Assembly (NCBI RefSeq): GCF_014174375.1
Contig: NZ_JABEQE010000009.1
Coordinates: 103,963 to 167,962, forward strand
DNA from: Gluconacetobacter asukensis
Lineage (GTDB): Bacteria > Pseudomonadota > Alphaproteobacteria > Acetobacterales > Acetobacteraceae
Direction of reading: 5' to 3'
DNA: 64,000 nucleotides
Under the pieces are notes generated by a model. It did not search any database. It was not told the origin of the DNA and saw nothing but the letters and a program-made list of their open reading frames with translations. Made by a program: the position numbers and the translations under genes. Positions 1 through 8,469 of the stretch are shown here, piece by piece; the stretch's first letter is position 1, and each line of letters opens with the position of its first letter.

Positions 1-298
1 GCACCGTCCTTGTATCGAACTGGTTGGCGCCGGTTACGCCGTCCAGCCCGCTGGTCAGGTGCGTGGGCAGCGGCGAGGGAGATTCCAGCCCCTGGGCCAG
101 TGCGGGGGCCAGCACCGTACTCCACCGGCCGGCGGCACTTTCAGCGCTGCCGGCGACCAGCAGGGTGGGGTCGACGATGGCGCCGCCGGCCGGGGCAATG
201 GCGGCGATGTGCGTCAGGGAGCCGGCATGGGCGGCAGGAATGCCGACGAGTGCGGAGAGACCCGCCATGGCAAGAAACTGGCGGCGGCGCATGCGCAT
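1..298 (-). CDS. Exported protein, probable TctC-like substrate-binding family (partial)
   Basis: Only the first 99 codons are inside the window; the gene continues off the left edge. It opens with MRMRRRQFLAMAGL, a twin-arginine-like signal (RRRQFLAM) followed by a hydrophobic stretch and an alanine-rich cleavage region near AAHA. The mature part contains LDGVTGANQF, which resembles the N-terminal lobe of tripartite-tricarboxylate-transporter substrate-binding proteins; that assignment is tentative because the rest is missing. A second Met two codons downstream is an alternative start. It lies downstream of hemF on the same strand with about 160 bp between them, so it may be its own unit. 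Confidence 0.5.
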   Translation of the reverse strand, partial: MRMRRRQFLAMAGLSALVGIPAAHAGSLTHIAAIAPAGGAIVDPTLLVAGSAESAAGRWSTVLAPALAQGLESPSPLPTHLTSGLDGVTGANQFDTRTV

Positions 299-457
299 CT
301 AGGCCCGACCGGGCTGGTGGTCAGAACAAGGGTGGGGTCGGGTAGCGGGCAAAGGCGGCATCTCCACGGCAGGGGACATTCCAGCGCCTGTGTTGCGCTG
401 GAATGCGGCGAGTCTATGGCAGGTGCCGGGGCGGCCCACGGCGGCGAAGGCGCGACT

Positions 458-1360
458 TTACGGCCAGTGGACCTCGGGGGGAAGACTCATCAGGATCGCT
501 TCGGTATTCCCGCCGGTTTTCAGGCCGAAGAGCGTGCCGCGATCGTGGATCAGGTTGAATTCCACGTAGCGGCCGCGCCGGACCAACTGGGCGCGGCGCT
601 CCTCGTCCGTCCAGCGTTCGGCCATCCGGTGCCGGACGATGGCGGGATAGGTCTCTAGGAAGGCCAGGCCGACATCGCGGGTGAAGGCGAAATCGGCCGC
701 GACGTCGCCGGTGTTCAGCCGGTCGTAGAAGATGCCGCCCAGGCCCCGGGGTTCGTTGCGGTGGGGCAGGAAGAAATAGCGGTCGCACCATTCCTTGAAG
801 CGCGGATAATAGGCCGGGTCGTGCCGGTCGCAGGCGGTGCGGAAGCCGGTGTGGAACCGGACAGCGTCCTCCTGTGCCTCGGCACTGTCGGGGAACATCG
901 GTGTCAGGTCGCCGCCGCCGCCGAACCACCCTTCGGTGGTGATGATCATCCGCGTGTTGAAATGGGCGGCGGGGACGCGGGGGTTGCACATATGGGCCAC
1001 CAGGCTGATGCCAGTGGCGAAGAAGCGCGGGTCCTCGGCGGCGCCGGGGATGCTGGCGCGGAATTCCGGGCTGAACGTGCCCGACACCGTCGAGACGTTG
1101 ACGCCCACCTTCTCGAACACCCGGCCGCGCATCAGGCTGATGACCCCGCCGCCGCCGGGCGTGCCGTCCTCGTTCACGCGGTTCCACGGCGTGCGGACGA
1201 AGGTGCCCGGGGCCTCGCGGCCGGGCAGGGTCTGTACGTCGTCGGCATCCTGCTCGATCTGTTCGAAGGCGCTGCAGATCCGGTCGCGCAGGGTCTCGAA
1301 CCAGGCGCGGGCCTCTTCCTTCAGAGGGTCGTGGGGGATGGGCGCGCGGGTCTCTGTCAT
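458..1360 (-). CDS. hemF: Oxygen-dependent coproporphyrinogen III oxidase
   Basis: Converts coproporphyrinogen III to protoporphyrinogen IX by two oxygen-dependent decarboxylations in heme synthesis; cytosolic. The 300-residue product has the normal family length. Diagnostic stretches are [37 protein letters not shown] with GGIFYD, and the conserved C-terminus [19 protein letters not shown] then [14 protein letters not shown] chose the ATG at 1360 ([12 protein letters not shown]) because the family begins close to it; an in-frame ATG at 1420 would add 20 residues without similarity. It is divergent from the cytochrome bc1 genes, which need heme, and about 150 bp separates the two starts. Confidence 0.95.
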   Translation of the reverse strand: MTETRAPIPHDPLKEEARAWFETLRDRICSAFEQIEQDADDVQTLPGREAPGTFVRTPWNRVNEDGTPGGGGVISLMRGRVFEKVGVNVSTVSGTFSPEFRASIPGAAEDPRFFATGISLVAHMCNPRVPAAHFNTRMIITTEGWFGGGGDLTPMFPDSAEAQEDAVRFHTGFRTACDRHDPAYYPRFKEWCDRYFFLPHRNEPRGLGGIFYDRLNTGDVAADFAFTRDVGLAFLETYPAIVRHRMAERWTDEERRAQLVRRGRYVEFNLIHDRGTLFGLKTGGNTEAILMSLPPEVHWP

Positions 1361-1507
1361 GCTCGGATCATCTTCTGGGTCGAACTGTCGTCTGGGTGGG
1401 AGGTTTGAAACGGTCTCCATAGAGTCTGATCAGGGGGGTAATTGCAAGAAGGGGCGGGGGGCCGTTATGGAAGGCGGGCGCCGCAGGGGCGGAGGATGTG
1501 AGGACCG

Positions 1508-2746
1508 ATGACGGACGCTGGTTCCCGCGACATGCCGGATGAACAGGAGAAGACGGGCGTTGTGGCCTGGCTGGACGCACGCCTGCCGGTCGTCTCGGCC
1601 TTTCGCCGGGAGTATGTCGACTACCGGACGCCGCGCAACCTGAACGGGCTGTGGAATTTCGGTGCGATCCTGACGGTCGTGCTGCTGGTGATGCTGGCCA
1701 CGGGCATCTTCCTGGCGATCAACTATACGCCCACTGCCGCCGGGGCCTTCGCTTCGGTCGAGGCGATCGAACGCCAGGTGCCCAGCGGGTGGCTGCTGCG
1801 GTCGATCCATGTCACGGGCGCCAGCATGTTTCTGGCGGCATTGTACATTCACCTGTTTCGCGGCCTGTATTACGGGTCCTACAAGGCGCCGCGCGAGATG
1901 CTGTGGCTGACCGGGCTGGTGCTGCTGGCCATGGTGATGTTCACCGCTTTTGCCGGTTACGTGCTGCCCTGGGGGCAGATGTCGTATTGGGGGGCCGATG
2001 TCGCGGGCAAGGCCGTCGATGCGATCCCGGGCGTGGGGCCGTGGCTGGAACATTTCCTCCAGGGCGCCGATGCGCCGGGGGACGTGTCGCTGCACCGCTT
2101 CTTTATCCTGCACATGGTGCTGGCCTTCGCGGTGCTGGGTGTGGTGGGCGTCCATGTCGCGGCGCTGCATGTGACCGGCTCGAACAATCCTCTCGGGATC
2201 GAGCCGGCGGGGCCGCGCGATACGGTGCCTTTCCATCCTTATTATACGAGCAAGGACGCGCTGGGGTTGGTCCTGTTTGCGCTGCTGTTCGCGGCGGTGG
2301 TGTTCTTCCTGCCGAATGTGGTGTTCGAGGCCGAGAATTTCCGCCCCGCCAATCCGCTGCATACGCCGGCCGATATCGAGCCTGAATGGTATTTCCTGCC
2401 GTTCTACGGGATATTGCAGTCGGTTCCGTCGAAATTCGGTGGACTTCTGGCTTCGGTGGGCGCGATCCTGGTGCTGTTCCTGGTGCCGTGGCTCGACCGT
2501 TCGCCGATCCGCTCCGCGCGGTTCCGGCCGTTCTATCGGGTCTGCATGGGGTTGCTGGTCGTCTGCTTCATCCTGCTGGGCTTTGTCGGCCGTCATCATG
2601 CGCAGGGAGGGTGGATGATCGCCGGACGGGTGGCGGTGGTCTATTATTTCGCGCATTTCCTGGTCCTGCTGCCGCTGTCGGCCCGCACCGAGCGCGGGAT
2701 CGTTCTGCCGGATGGCATTGCCGATGCCGGGAGGCGTGGGGCATGA
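1508..2746 (+). CDS. petB: Cytochrome b of the ubiquinol-cytochrome c reductase (bc1) complex
   Basis: Membrane subunit that carries hemes bL and bH and the Qo and Qi quinone sites. At 412 residues it is typical of alphaproteobacteria. The four heme-ligand histidines are in place with the canonical 14-residue spacing: H101/H115 (RSIHVTG and YIHLFRG) and H202/H216 (ILHMVL and GVHVAAL). The Qo-site PEWY motif is at residues 292-295. The ATG at 1508 follows GGAGGATGTGAGG, a usable ribosome site. Its stop overlaps the petC start (ATGA), so the two are translationally coupled. The Rieske gene petA, usually directly upstream in relatives, is not present; the upstream space holds only the divergent hemF. 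Confidence 0.96.
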   Translation: MTDAGSRDMPDEQEKTGVVAWLDARLPVVSAFRREYVDYRTPRNLNGLWNFGAILTVVLLVMLATGIFLAINYTPTAAGAFASVEAIERQVPSGWLLRSIHVTGASMFLAALYIHLFRGLYYGSYKAPREMLWLTGLVLLAMVMFTAFAGYVLPWGQMSYWGADVAGKAVDAIPGVGPWLEHFLQGADAPGDVSLHRFFILHMVLAFAVLGVVGVHVAALHVTGSNNPLGIEPAGPRDTVPFHPYYTSKDALGLVLFALLFAAVVFFLPNVVFEAENFRPANPLHTPADIEPEWYFLPFYGILQSVPSKFGGLLASVGAILVLFLVPWLDRSPIRSARFRPFYRVCMGLLVVCFILLGFVGRHHAQGGWMIAGRVAVVYYFAHFLVLLPLSARTERGIVLPDGIADAGRRGA

Positions 2747-3525
2747 GGGGTGGGATGCGGTTGCGGCTCGGCTTCCTGCTGGGCCTTCTGGCGTCGCTTG
2801 CCGATATCTCTCACGCGATGGCGCAGGCGGGGCCGCATGATCGGCCGCCGCACCAGGTCTGGAGCTTCGAGGGGCCGCTGGGCCGTTTCGATCTCTCTGC
2901 CGTCCAGCGGGGCTACGCCGTTTATGCCCAGGTCTGTTCGGCCTGCCATGGCATGAAATCCATGACCTATGGCGACCTGGCGGCGATGGGGCTGACCATG
3001 GAGCAGGTCAGCCGGATCGCGGCCACGCAGCAGGTGCCGGGTGGGGTGGATGCGCAGGGCGACCCGGTCACGCGGGCTGCGACGCCGGCCGATCATTTCC
3101 GTGATCCGTTCGCCAACCCGGAGGCCGCTGCGGCAGCCAATAACGGTGTGGCGCCGCCGGACCAGTCACGGCTGGCGCTGGTCTATCCGGGCGGGCCGGA
3201 CCGGATCTATGCGGTGCTGACCGGCTACCGGGAGCCTCCTGCGGCCTATCGCCCCAGCCATGCCGGTGCGGTGTACAATCCCTATGCAAGCGGTCGGGAA
3301 ATCGCGATGCCGCCGCCATTGCGCGACGGGCAGGTTGTCTATACCGACGGCACGCCCGCCACCACGGCGCAGGAGGCGCGCGATGTCACCACCTTCCTGG
3401 CGTGGGTGGCGCAGCCCCATCTGGAGGCGCGCCATCGCCTGGGTATGCAGGTGGTGTTGTATCTTCTGTTCCTTGCCGTCCTGGTGTTCCTTCTGAAACG
3501 GAGAGTCTGGTCCGATGTCCACTGA
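2743..3525 (+). CDS. petC: Cytochrome c1 of the bc1 complex
   Basis: Periplasmic c-type cytochrome that passes electrons from the Rieske protein to soluble or membrane cytochrome c. The 260-residue product has an N-terminal signal peptide, a heme-binding CSACH at residues 65-69, a probable axial methionine in AMPPPL, and one C-terminal membrane anchor (VVLYLLFLAVLVFLL) ending in a basic tail, as in known c1 proteins. The ATG is inside the petB stop codon (ATGA overlap). The 3' end overlaps the next gene by 11 bp. Confidence 0.94.
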   Translation: MRGGMRLRLGFLLGLLASLADISHAMAQAGPHDRPPHQVWSFEGPLGRFDLSAVQRGYAVYAQVCSACHGMKSMTYGDLAAMGLTMEQVSRIAATQQVPGGVDAQGDPVTRAATPADHFRDPFANPEAAAAANNGVAPPDQSRLALVYPGGPDRIYAVLTGYREPPAAYRPSHAGAVYNPYASGREIAMPPPLRDGQVVYTDGTPATTAQEARDVTTFLAWVAQPHLEARHRLGMQVVLYLLFLAVLVFLLKRRVWSDVH

Positions 3526-4432
3526 AACCGCCCCCCTTTCGTCTGCGCAGGACGCCGTCGAACCCGTGATCGGCCTGATCGGCGGATCGGGCCTGTATGA
3601 TATCGACGGGTTGGAAGAGAAGGAGTGGCGCACGGTCGAGACTCCGTGGGGTCTGCCGTCCGACCAGTTGCTGTTCGGCCGGCTGGACGGCGTGCGCTGC
3701 GTGTTCCTGCCGCGTCATGGACGGGGGCACCCGATCCCGCCGTCGCGCCTGAACTACCGCGCCAACATCGCGGCGCTGAAGATGTCGGGCGTGACCGACA
3801 TCGTGTCGCTGTCGGCCGTGGGCTCGCTGAAGGAGGAATTGCCGCCGGGGCATTTCGTCATTATCGACCAGTTCATCGACCGTTCCTTCGCGCGGGAGAA
3901 GAGCTTCTTCGACACCGGGTGCGTGGCCCACGTGTCGGTGGCCGATCCGCTGTGCCCGCGTATCGGTGACGTGCTGGAAGAGGCGGCGCGGGAGCTGAAG
4001 CTGGATGTGACGCGCGGCGGCACCTATCTGGTGATGGAAGGCCCGCAATTCTCGACCAAGGCCGAGAGCAATCTCTATCGCTCCTGGGGGTGCTCGGTGG
4101 TCGGCATGACCAATATGCCGGAGGCCAAGCTGGCTCGTGAGGCGGAGATCTGTTACGCGACCGTCGCGATGGTGACGGATTATGATTGCTGGCATCCGGA
4201 CCATGACAGCGTGACGGTCGATGCCGTGGTCAAGGTCATGATGTCGAATGCCGACCGGGCCCGGGCGCTGGTCAAGTCGGTGATCCCGACCCTGGGCCGT
4301 CCGCGCGGCCTGTGCCCGGCCGGGTGCGACCGGGCGCTGGAGCATGCGCTGATTACCGCCCCTGAGAAGCGCGACCCGGTCCTGCTGGCGAAGCTGGAGA
4401 CCGTTGCGGGCCGGGTGCTGTCGCGCGGCTGA
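3515..4432 (+). CDS. mtnP: S-methyl-5'-thioadenosine phosphorylase
   Basis: Phosphorolyses methylthioadenosine to adenine and 5-methylthioribose-1-phosphate in methionine and adenine salvage; cytosolic trimer. The 305-residue protein shows the phosphate-binding GGSGLYDIDG, the RHGRGHPIPPSRLNYRANI block and the purine/methylthioribose site EGPQFSTKAESNLYRSWG followed by GMTNMPEAKLAREAEICY. DYDCWH near residue 225 matches MTAP rather than plain purine nucleoside phosphorylases. The start is 11 bp inside petC and preceded by GGAGAG, so it is likely co-transcribed with the bc1 genes, an unusual partner. A GC-rich hairpin follows the stop. Confidence 0.93.
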   Translation: MSTETAPLSSAQDAVEPVIGLIGGSGLYDIDGLEEKEWRTVETPWGLPSDQLLFGRLDGVRCVFLPRHGRGHPIPPSRLNYRANIAALKMSGVTDIVSLSAVGSLKEELPPGHFVIIDQFIDRSFAREKSFFDTGCVAHVSVADPLCPRIGDVLEEAARELKLDVTRGGTYLVMEGPQFSTKAESNLYRSWGCSVVGMTNMPEAKLAREAEICYATVAMVTDYDCWHPDHDSVTVDAVVKVMMSNADRARALVKSVIPTLGRPRGLCPAGCDRALEHALITAPEKRDPVLLAKLETVAGRVLSRG

Positions 4433-4443
4433 TGTCCCGGCGG

Positions 4444-4470
4444 GGTGCGCCGGGATGTGCCCGGCGCACC
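4444..4470 (+). terminator. GC-rich hairpin after petBC-mtnP
   Basis: GGTGCGCCGGG and CCCGGCGCACC form a perfect 11-bp stem with a 5-nt loop, 11 bp past the mtnP stop. No U-run follows, so it is a probable RNA-stabilising or Rho-linked end rather than a textbook intrinsic terminator. Confidence 0.5.
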
Positions 4471-4548
4471 TGTCTGGCGGCCCCGGTCCTGTGGTGAAGG
4501 TGGACAACCTTCCGGGCCGGCTTTCTGGCCGATTTTGTTGAAAAGAAT

Positions 4549-4554
4549 TATAAA
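4549..4554 (+). promoter_or_regulatory. Candidate -10 box of the acyltransferase gene
   Basis: TATAAA sits in an A/T-rich tract in otherwise GC-rich DNA. Transcription starting about 7 nt downstream would begin almost exactly at the 5' arm of the inverted repeat that follows. No convincing -35 box is present at 16-18 bp. Confidence 0.35.
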
Positions 4555-4556
4555 AT

Positions 4557-4599
4557 ATGGGACGTAGTATCTTCCTTGGCGGGGGGCGCTACGTCCCAT
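4557..4599 (+). promoter_or_regulatory. 11-bp inverted repeat enclosing ribosome site and start codon
   Basis: ATGGGACGTAG (4557-4567) and CTACGTCCCAT (4589-4599) are perfect reverse complements. The 21-nt loop holds the G-rich ribosome site (GGCGGGGGG), and the 3' arm includes the first two bases of the ATG at 4598. As RNA this would hide the start codon in a stem; as DNA it could be an operator. Function is inferred only. Confidence 0.6.
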
Positions 4600-5707
4600 G
4601 GTCTTTCCGTTTATCGACGTGCTGCGCGGCTTCGCGGCGATAAGCGTCGTCGTCTATCATGTGATCATGCATTTCAACTGGGTTGGATTTCCGACCTCGG
4701 GTCCCCTGGTGTGGTTTCGCACGGGGTGGATGGGGGTCGATCTTTTCTTTGTCATTTCGGGTTTTGTAATAAGCCTCTCGGCTTTTTCCACCCTTGATAA
4801 GACTGCGGATAGAAGAAAATTCCTGGCGCATTTTGCACGGCACAGGATATTACGCATTGTGCCGCTGCATTATGCGACGTGTGTCGTGTTTGTAGTCTAT
4901 ATATATCCTTTCATGTTCTTCAGTCTGGATGGATGGAAGCAATTCGCGACGCATGCGTTATTTATTCACAATTTATTCTTGATGCACCAGGGTGGAATAA
5001 ACGGTGTCAATTGGTCTTTGGGTGATGAGGCGCAGTTCTATGTTCTGATGATGTTCGTGGCCGTCTGGCTGCGCCAATGTCCGCCCTGGATCATCGGGGT
5101 TGGCGCCGTTGCGATTGCCTGGACGTGGCGGTTATTCATCTATCATGTAACGGATATCTCGGGACCGCTCGGGGTGTTTCCCCGCTTTGTCTATGCGACT
5201 CAATTGCCGGGAATGCTGGATGAATTTGCCTGTGGGATTCTGCTGGCACGGTTTGTTCGCACAAGGGAAGGGCGGCGGTTTATAACGACCAATTCTGCGC
5301 GGCTATGGGTATTTCCTGCGGCGACCGTACTCATGGGAGGCATATCGTTTCTCGTATATTGGCATAATGCAATATATTGGGATTCGGAATGGATGGTGGT
5401 GAGTTACAAGACGCTGTTTTGTGTCTCTTGTGGTCTTCTTGTGTTGTCGGCATGTTCCGTTAATCAGAAATCCCTGCTGCTGATTTCAGCACCATTCAGA
5501 TATCTGGGCACGATATCCTACGGGATATATTTATGGCATCTGTCCATTATCGAGGCGTTCAAGAGATTGGGTTGGCTTTCCGGCCCGCAGGCCTTGCCGA
5601 CGATCCTTATCCTGACCATCCTGTTTGCGTCTGCGTCATGGTATTTTTTTGAAAAACCCATAATGCAGCGATTTGGACGCCGGCTCTCTCCTGACGCCGG
5701 CGCGTAG
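4598..5707 (+). CDS. Membrane acyltransferase, acyltransferase-3 (OafA/YrhL) family
   Basis: Inner-membrane enzyme of the family that moves acetyl or other acyl groups onto surface sugars. The 369-residue protein has about ten hydrophobic segments. It begins FIDVLRGFAAISVVVYH, the family signature containing the invariant R and catalytic H, followed by FFVISGFVIS. The RHRILRIVPLHYA motif in the first cytoplasmic loop and ISYGIYLWHLS near the C-terminus also fit. Acyl donor and target are unknown. The gene is clearly richer in A/T than its neighbours, which suggests transfer or relaxed selection. It converges on the glycosyltransferase gene at 5794. Confidence 0.88.
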   Translation: MVFPFIDVLRGFAAISVVVYHVIMHFNWVGFPTSGPLVWFRTGWMGVDLFFVISGFVISLSAFSTLDKTADRRKFLAHFARHRILRIVPLHYATCVVFVVYIYPFMFFSLDGWKQFATHALFIHNLFLMHQGGINGVNWSLGDEAQFYVLMMFVAVWLRQCPPWIIGVGAVAIAWTWRLFIYHVTDISGPLGVFPRFVYATQLPGMLDEFACGILLARFVRTREGRRFITTNSARLWVFPAATVLMGGISFLVYWHNAIYWDSEWMVVSYKTLFCVSCGLLVLSACSVNQKSLLLISAPFRYLGTISYGIYLWHLSIIEAFKRLGWLSGPQALPTILILTILFASASWYFFEKPIMQRFGRRLSPDAGA

Positions 5708-5793
5708 TCGGGTCTTTCGAGGGTAAGAAATTTCCTCGTGTGCGTTCGTCAGGGCATGGATGGCATGCGCCGTTTCCTTCTGTCGCCGCAATA

Positions 5794-6825
5794 TCAGCGT
5801 ACTTCCCGTTCCTTCATGAAATTTTCGAATGAGTTTGCGCCGCTGGAGAACGGGTGGGGGAATTGCCGCCGGAGAGCGCCATCCTGTCGATAAGCCAGCC
5901 TGTGCTGGGGAGGGATCGGGTTGCCGCTCTCGTAACGGGCGAAGGCCCACCAGCGTTCCGGCAGGCCCTTTGGTGCCTTTTGCGCCAACTGGTCCCGGTA
6001 CCAATACATCAGTTCGAAGACTTCGATACGGTTGCCGCAATAGCGTTCCAGCATGACTTCGCCGGCCCATGTGACCTTGGTGAAGTGAAAGAAGCGCAGT
6101 ACGCTGTCGGCGGCGCGAATGACGCCGTTGGAATCAATTGCAATCGGACGCTGGCTGAGATTCCAGCTGGCAACATTATAGCCCGGATCACGCAGGATCA
6201 GCACGTCGTCAAAGAATGCGGGAACGTGATCGCACCATTTTTGATCGGTAAACAACCCGTTGGGAACGTCGTCAAAGCAGAAGGAAAGGAGCCGGTCACG
6301 CCACCATTCGGCGAAACGCCGACCTTCGGGGCGCCCGGATACGGCCACGAAGCCAAGATTGTAGATTCCGAATTTCAGGGAGCCGATTTCGTTGTCCCGA
6401 ATGGCGATCTCGCTGGTGTCCGGCCGCAGCTGATGAGGCGTCAGGATGACGTTATGGGTATCCAATGCACGTTCGATATCCGTCAGATCCGCGAAAATCG
6501 CGATGTCAGGATCAATATAGACGATTTTTTCAGCACCCTGCTCCAGCAGGCGGCAGAGCATCTTTCCCTTTACGGCCGTGCAGAGTTCGACGATGTCATG
6601 TTCGAACATCCATGAATCGAGATTGGGTATTCCGAGCTCCCCGATGCGGACGAGGGCATCGATTGGCTCTTCATCCAGGTTGAAGACGAACCCTTCGGGT
6701 TCGATATCTGACAGGCAGAACGTGAACGCCCAGTCCGGATGATGGCGATGCAGGGTCTCGCCCAGAACGCGGACGCGATCGAGATAGGAAAACGAAGCAC
6801 TTGTGAAGCATTGTACTTTAGTCAT
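5794..6825 (-). CDS. Glycosyltransferase, GT-A fold (GT8-like)
   Basis: Likely transfers a sugar from a nucleotide donor onto a surface glycan or protein. The 343-residue product opens with VQCFTSASFSYLDRVRVL, typical of the strand entering a GT-A nucleotide fold, and has IVYIDPDIAIF near residue 105, a DxD metal/nucleotide site. GIYNLGFVAVS and the DQKWCDHVP segment resemble GT8-type enzymes. No membrane segments are seen. Its start overlaps the end of the upstream glycosyltransferase gene by 8 bp, so they form an operon. Donor and acceptor cannot be inferred. Confidence 0.78.
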   Translation of the reverse strand: MTKVQCFTSASFSYLDRVRVLGETLHRHHPDWAFTFCLSDIEPEGFVFNLDEEPIDALVRIGELGIPNLDSWMFEHDIVELCTAVKGKMLCRLLEQGAEKIVYIDPDIAIFADLTDIERALDTHNVILTPHQLRPDTSEIAIRDNEIGSLKFGIYNLGFVAVSGRPEGRRFAEWWRDRLLSFCFDDVPNGLFTDQKWCDHVPAFFDDVLILRDPGYNVASWNLSQRPIAIDSNGVIRAADSVLRFFHFTKVTWAGEVMLERYCGNRIEVFELMYWYRDQLAQKAPKGLPERWWAFARYESGNPIPPQHRLAYRQDGALRRQFPHPFSSGANSFENFMKEREVR

Positions 6826-8443
6826 CCTGCACCTCAGACAAGAGCTCTGAACGGCTGGTCATTTCTTGTTCGCGCTGATCGCGGAGCCAGGCGATGCTAC
6901 CCTCCTCGGCCAGGAGATAGCCGCGTTGGCGGCTGGAAAGTTTCAGAATGTTCGATAATTTGCCGGTGGCGAGAAGCGCCACCAGTTCGTCTTCGCTTTC
7001 CAGAAGAAGACCCTGTCCGGGGGCAGAGCGGCGCAGGAGGACGGGAACGTTGCCTTCTCCGTCGGGTGCCAGCAGGAAGGCGCCGCCGGCCAGAGCCTCG
7101 TAGGCTGCGTAGCAGAAGGTCTCGGGCCAAAGCGACCAGTTGACGACCACGTCGATGTTTCGGGCGACGACGGCCCTGATCATGGCATCTGGCCCGTCAG
7201 GGGCAATATTGACTTGTGTATAGATAATGTGCCCCGCCGCAGGAACGGAATGCGCCAGTCCGATATGATGGAATTCATAGCGAGGATCGTTCTGGAAATG
7301 CTGGGCCAGATTCTGGAAGACCGGCCATCCTTTCGGGTAGGCTCGCTGACCGAGGAAGGCGATCCTGATCGGACGCCCGGTGATGCCCGTTTCGAACGGA
7401 ATGTGCGAGTCACTGAGCAGCAATCGGCCAAGTGGACGAGCCAGGGCAATGGCATGAGAAAAGGAAGCATGCTTCAGCCAGAGGGCCAGCGCGGCTTCGG
7501 ATGGCGCCATGACGCATGGCGTGAAGCGCGTGAAAAAGGCCTCGATGCGGGCCAGGAAAGCGGGCCGATCCTCGCCATGGCTACAGATTCCGCAGGCCAT
7601 CGAGTGGGAGGGCGGCGCATGGCAATAGACGGTATCGTTGCGCAGCAGTTGGACACTGCTGCAGAGGGTGAAGAAATCGTGGGTCCAGACAATGATGCGA
7701 TCGTGACATACGGCCTGAATGATGTCGCCGATATCCTCGGGAGCATGGCCCATGAGATGGTGGATGACGGCGTGAACCGGATGGCCTTTCGGCCGGGCGT
7801 GGACAAGTGCCTGGATCAGGCTGGCCGGCGTGGCGTTGCCCAGTCTCGTGCCATTCAGGCAAACGGACAAGGCGACCGGCAGCCCTGGGACCTGACCGGC
7901 CAAGCCCAGTCGGGGGCAGGCAGGAGACAGATGCAGATAATTCCATGAATGCTCCGAGCAGGTCGCCTGCTCGACCGAAATCAGCTTCTGCACGCCACCG
8001 ACATTCTTGCGGTAGTCGTCATGACTGACCGACAGGATGGTCGGTCCATCGAGGAATCCGGCTTGCAACAGGCTGGACAGGCGCCCTGCCGACAGGACGC
8101 CCTCGTCTGGTATCGTGGGGGCCGGGTTTATATCCAACTTTGCCCGGAAGCTATTCTGGACGCGTGCGCGCATGTCCCGCAAAGGGGGAATGGCTTTTCG
8201 TCCTTCATGTCGGCCAGCGAAGACATAGTGATGCAGGGGGTTTATCCCGGCTTTGGCGACGTCGGGATTTCGCTGCAGGTAGAAGCCCGTATCGAAGGAG
8301 ATGCTGGGGTTGCGGCCCTCTCGCCAGCCAGTCGCGCAATAATGTTCCAGCGGGTCGATGCGCAGTTCCGCCACATCGGGATAGGAACGAAGGTAAAATG
8401 TTCTGTCGAAGAAATGTTCGAGAGCCGCAATATGGTCGTTCAT
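6818..8443 (-). CDS. Glycosyltransferase with two N-terminal PDVA-type repeats
   Basis: The 541-residue protein has two tandem repeats of about 35 residues at roughly 10-85. Each follows the pattern F-x-YL-x3-PDVA, then I(D/N)PL-x-HY and G-x2-EGR (FYLRSYPDVAELRIDPLEHY and FYLQRNPDVAKAGINPLHHY). Such repeats occur in front of glycosyltransferase domains in several surface-glycan enzymes. The C-terminal half looks like a GT-B/GT4 glycosyltransferase: IRIAFLGQRAYPKGWPVF, then VNWSLWPETFCYAAYEALAGG, with the conserved E of the donor site. It sits between FkbM (26 bp gap) and a second glycosyltransferase (8 bp overlap). Substrates are unknown. Confidence 0.75.
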   Translation of the reverse strand: MNDHIAALEHFFDRTFYLRSYPDVAELRIDPLEHYCATGWREGRNPSISFDTGFYLQRNPDVAKAGINPLHHYVFAGRHEGRKAIPPLRDMRARVQNSFRAKLDINPAPTIPDEGVLSAGRLSSLLQAGFLDGPTILSVSHDDYRKNVGGVQKLISVEQATCSEHSWNYLHLSPACPRLGLAGQVPGLPVALSVCLNGTRLGNATPASLIQALVHARPKGHPVHAVIHHLMGHAPEDIGDIIQAVCHDRIIVWTHDFFTLCSSVQLLRNDTVYCHAPPSHSMACGICSHGEDRPAFLARIEAFFTRFTPCVMAPSEAALALWLKHASFSHAIALARPLGRLLLSDSHIPFETGITGRPIRIAFLGQRAYPKGWPVFQNLAQHFQNDPRYEFHHIGLAHSVPAAGHIIYTQVNIAPDGPDAMIRAVVARNIDVVVNWSLWPETFCYAAYEALAGGAFLLAPDGEGNVPVLLRRSAPGQGLLLESEDELVALLATGKLSNILKLSSRQRGYLLAEEGSIAWLRDQREQEMTSRSELLSEVQDD

Positions 8444-8469
8444 GGCCCGATCCCAGGTTGGCGCTTCGT

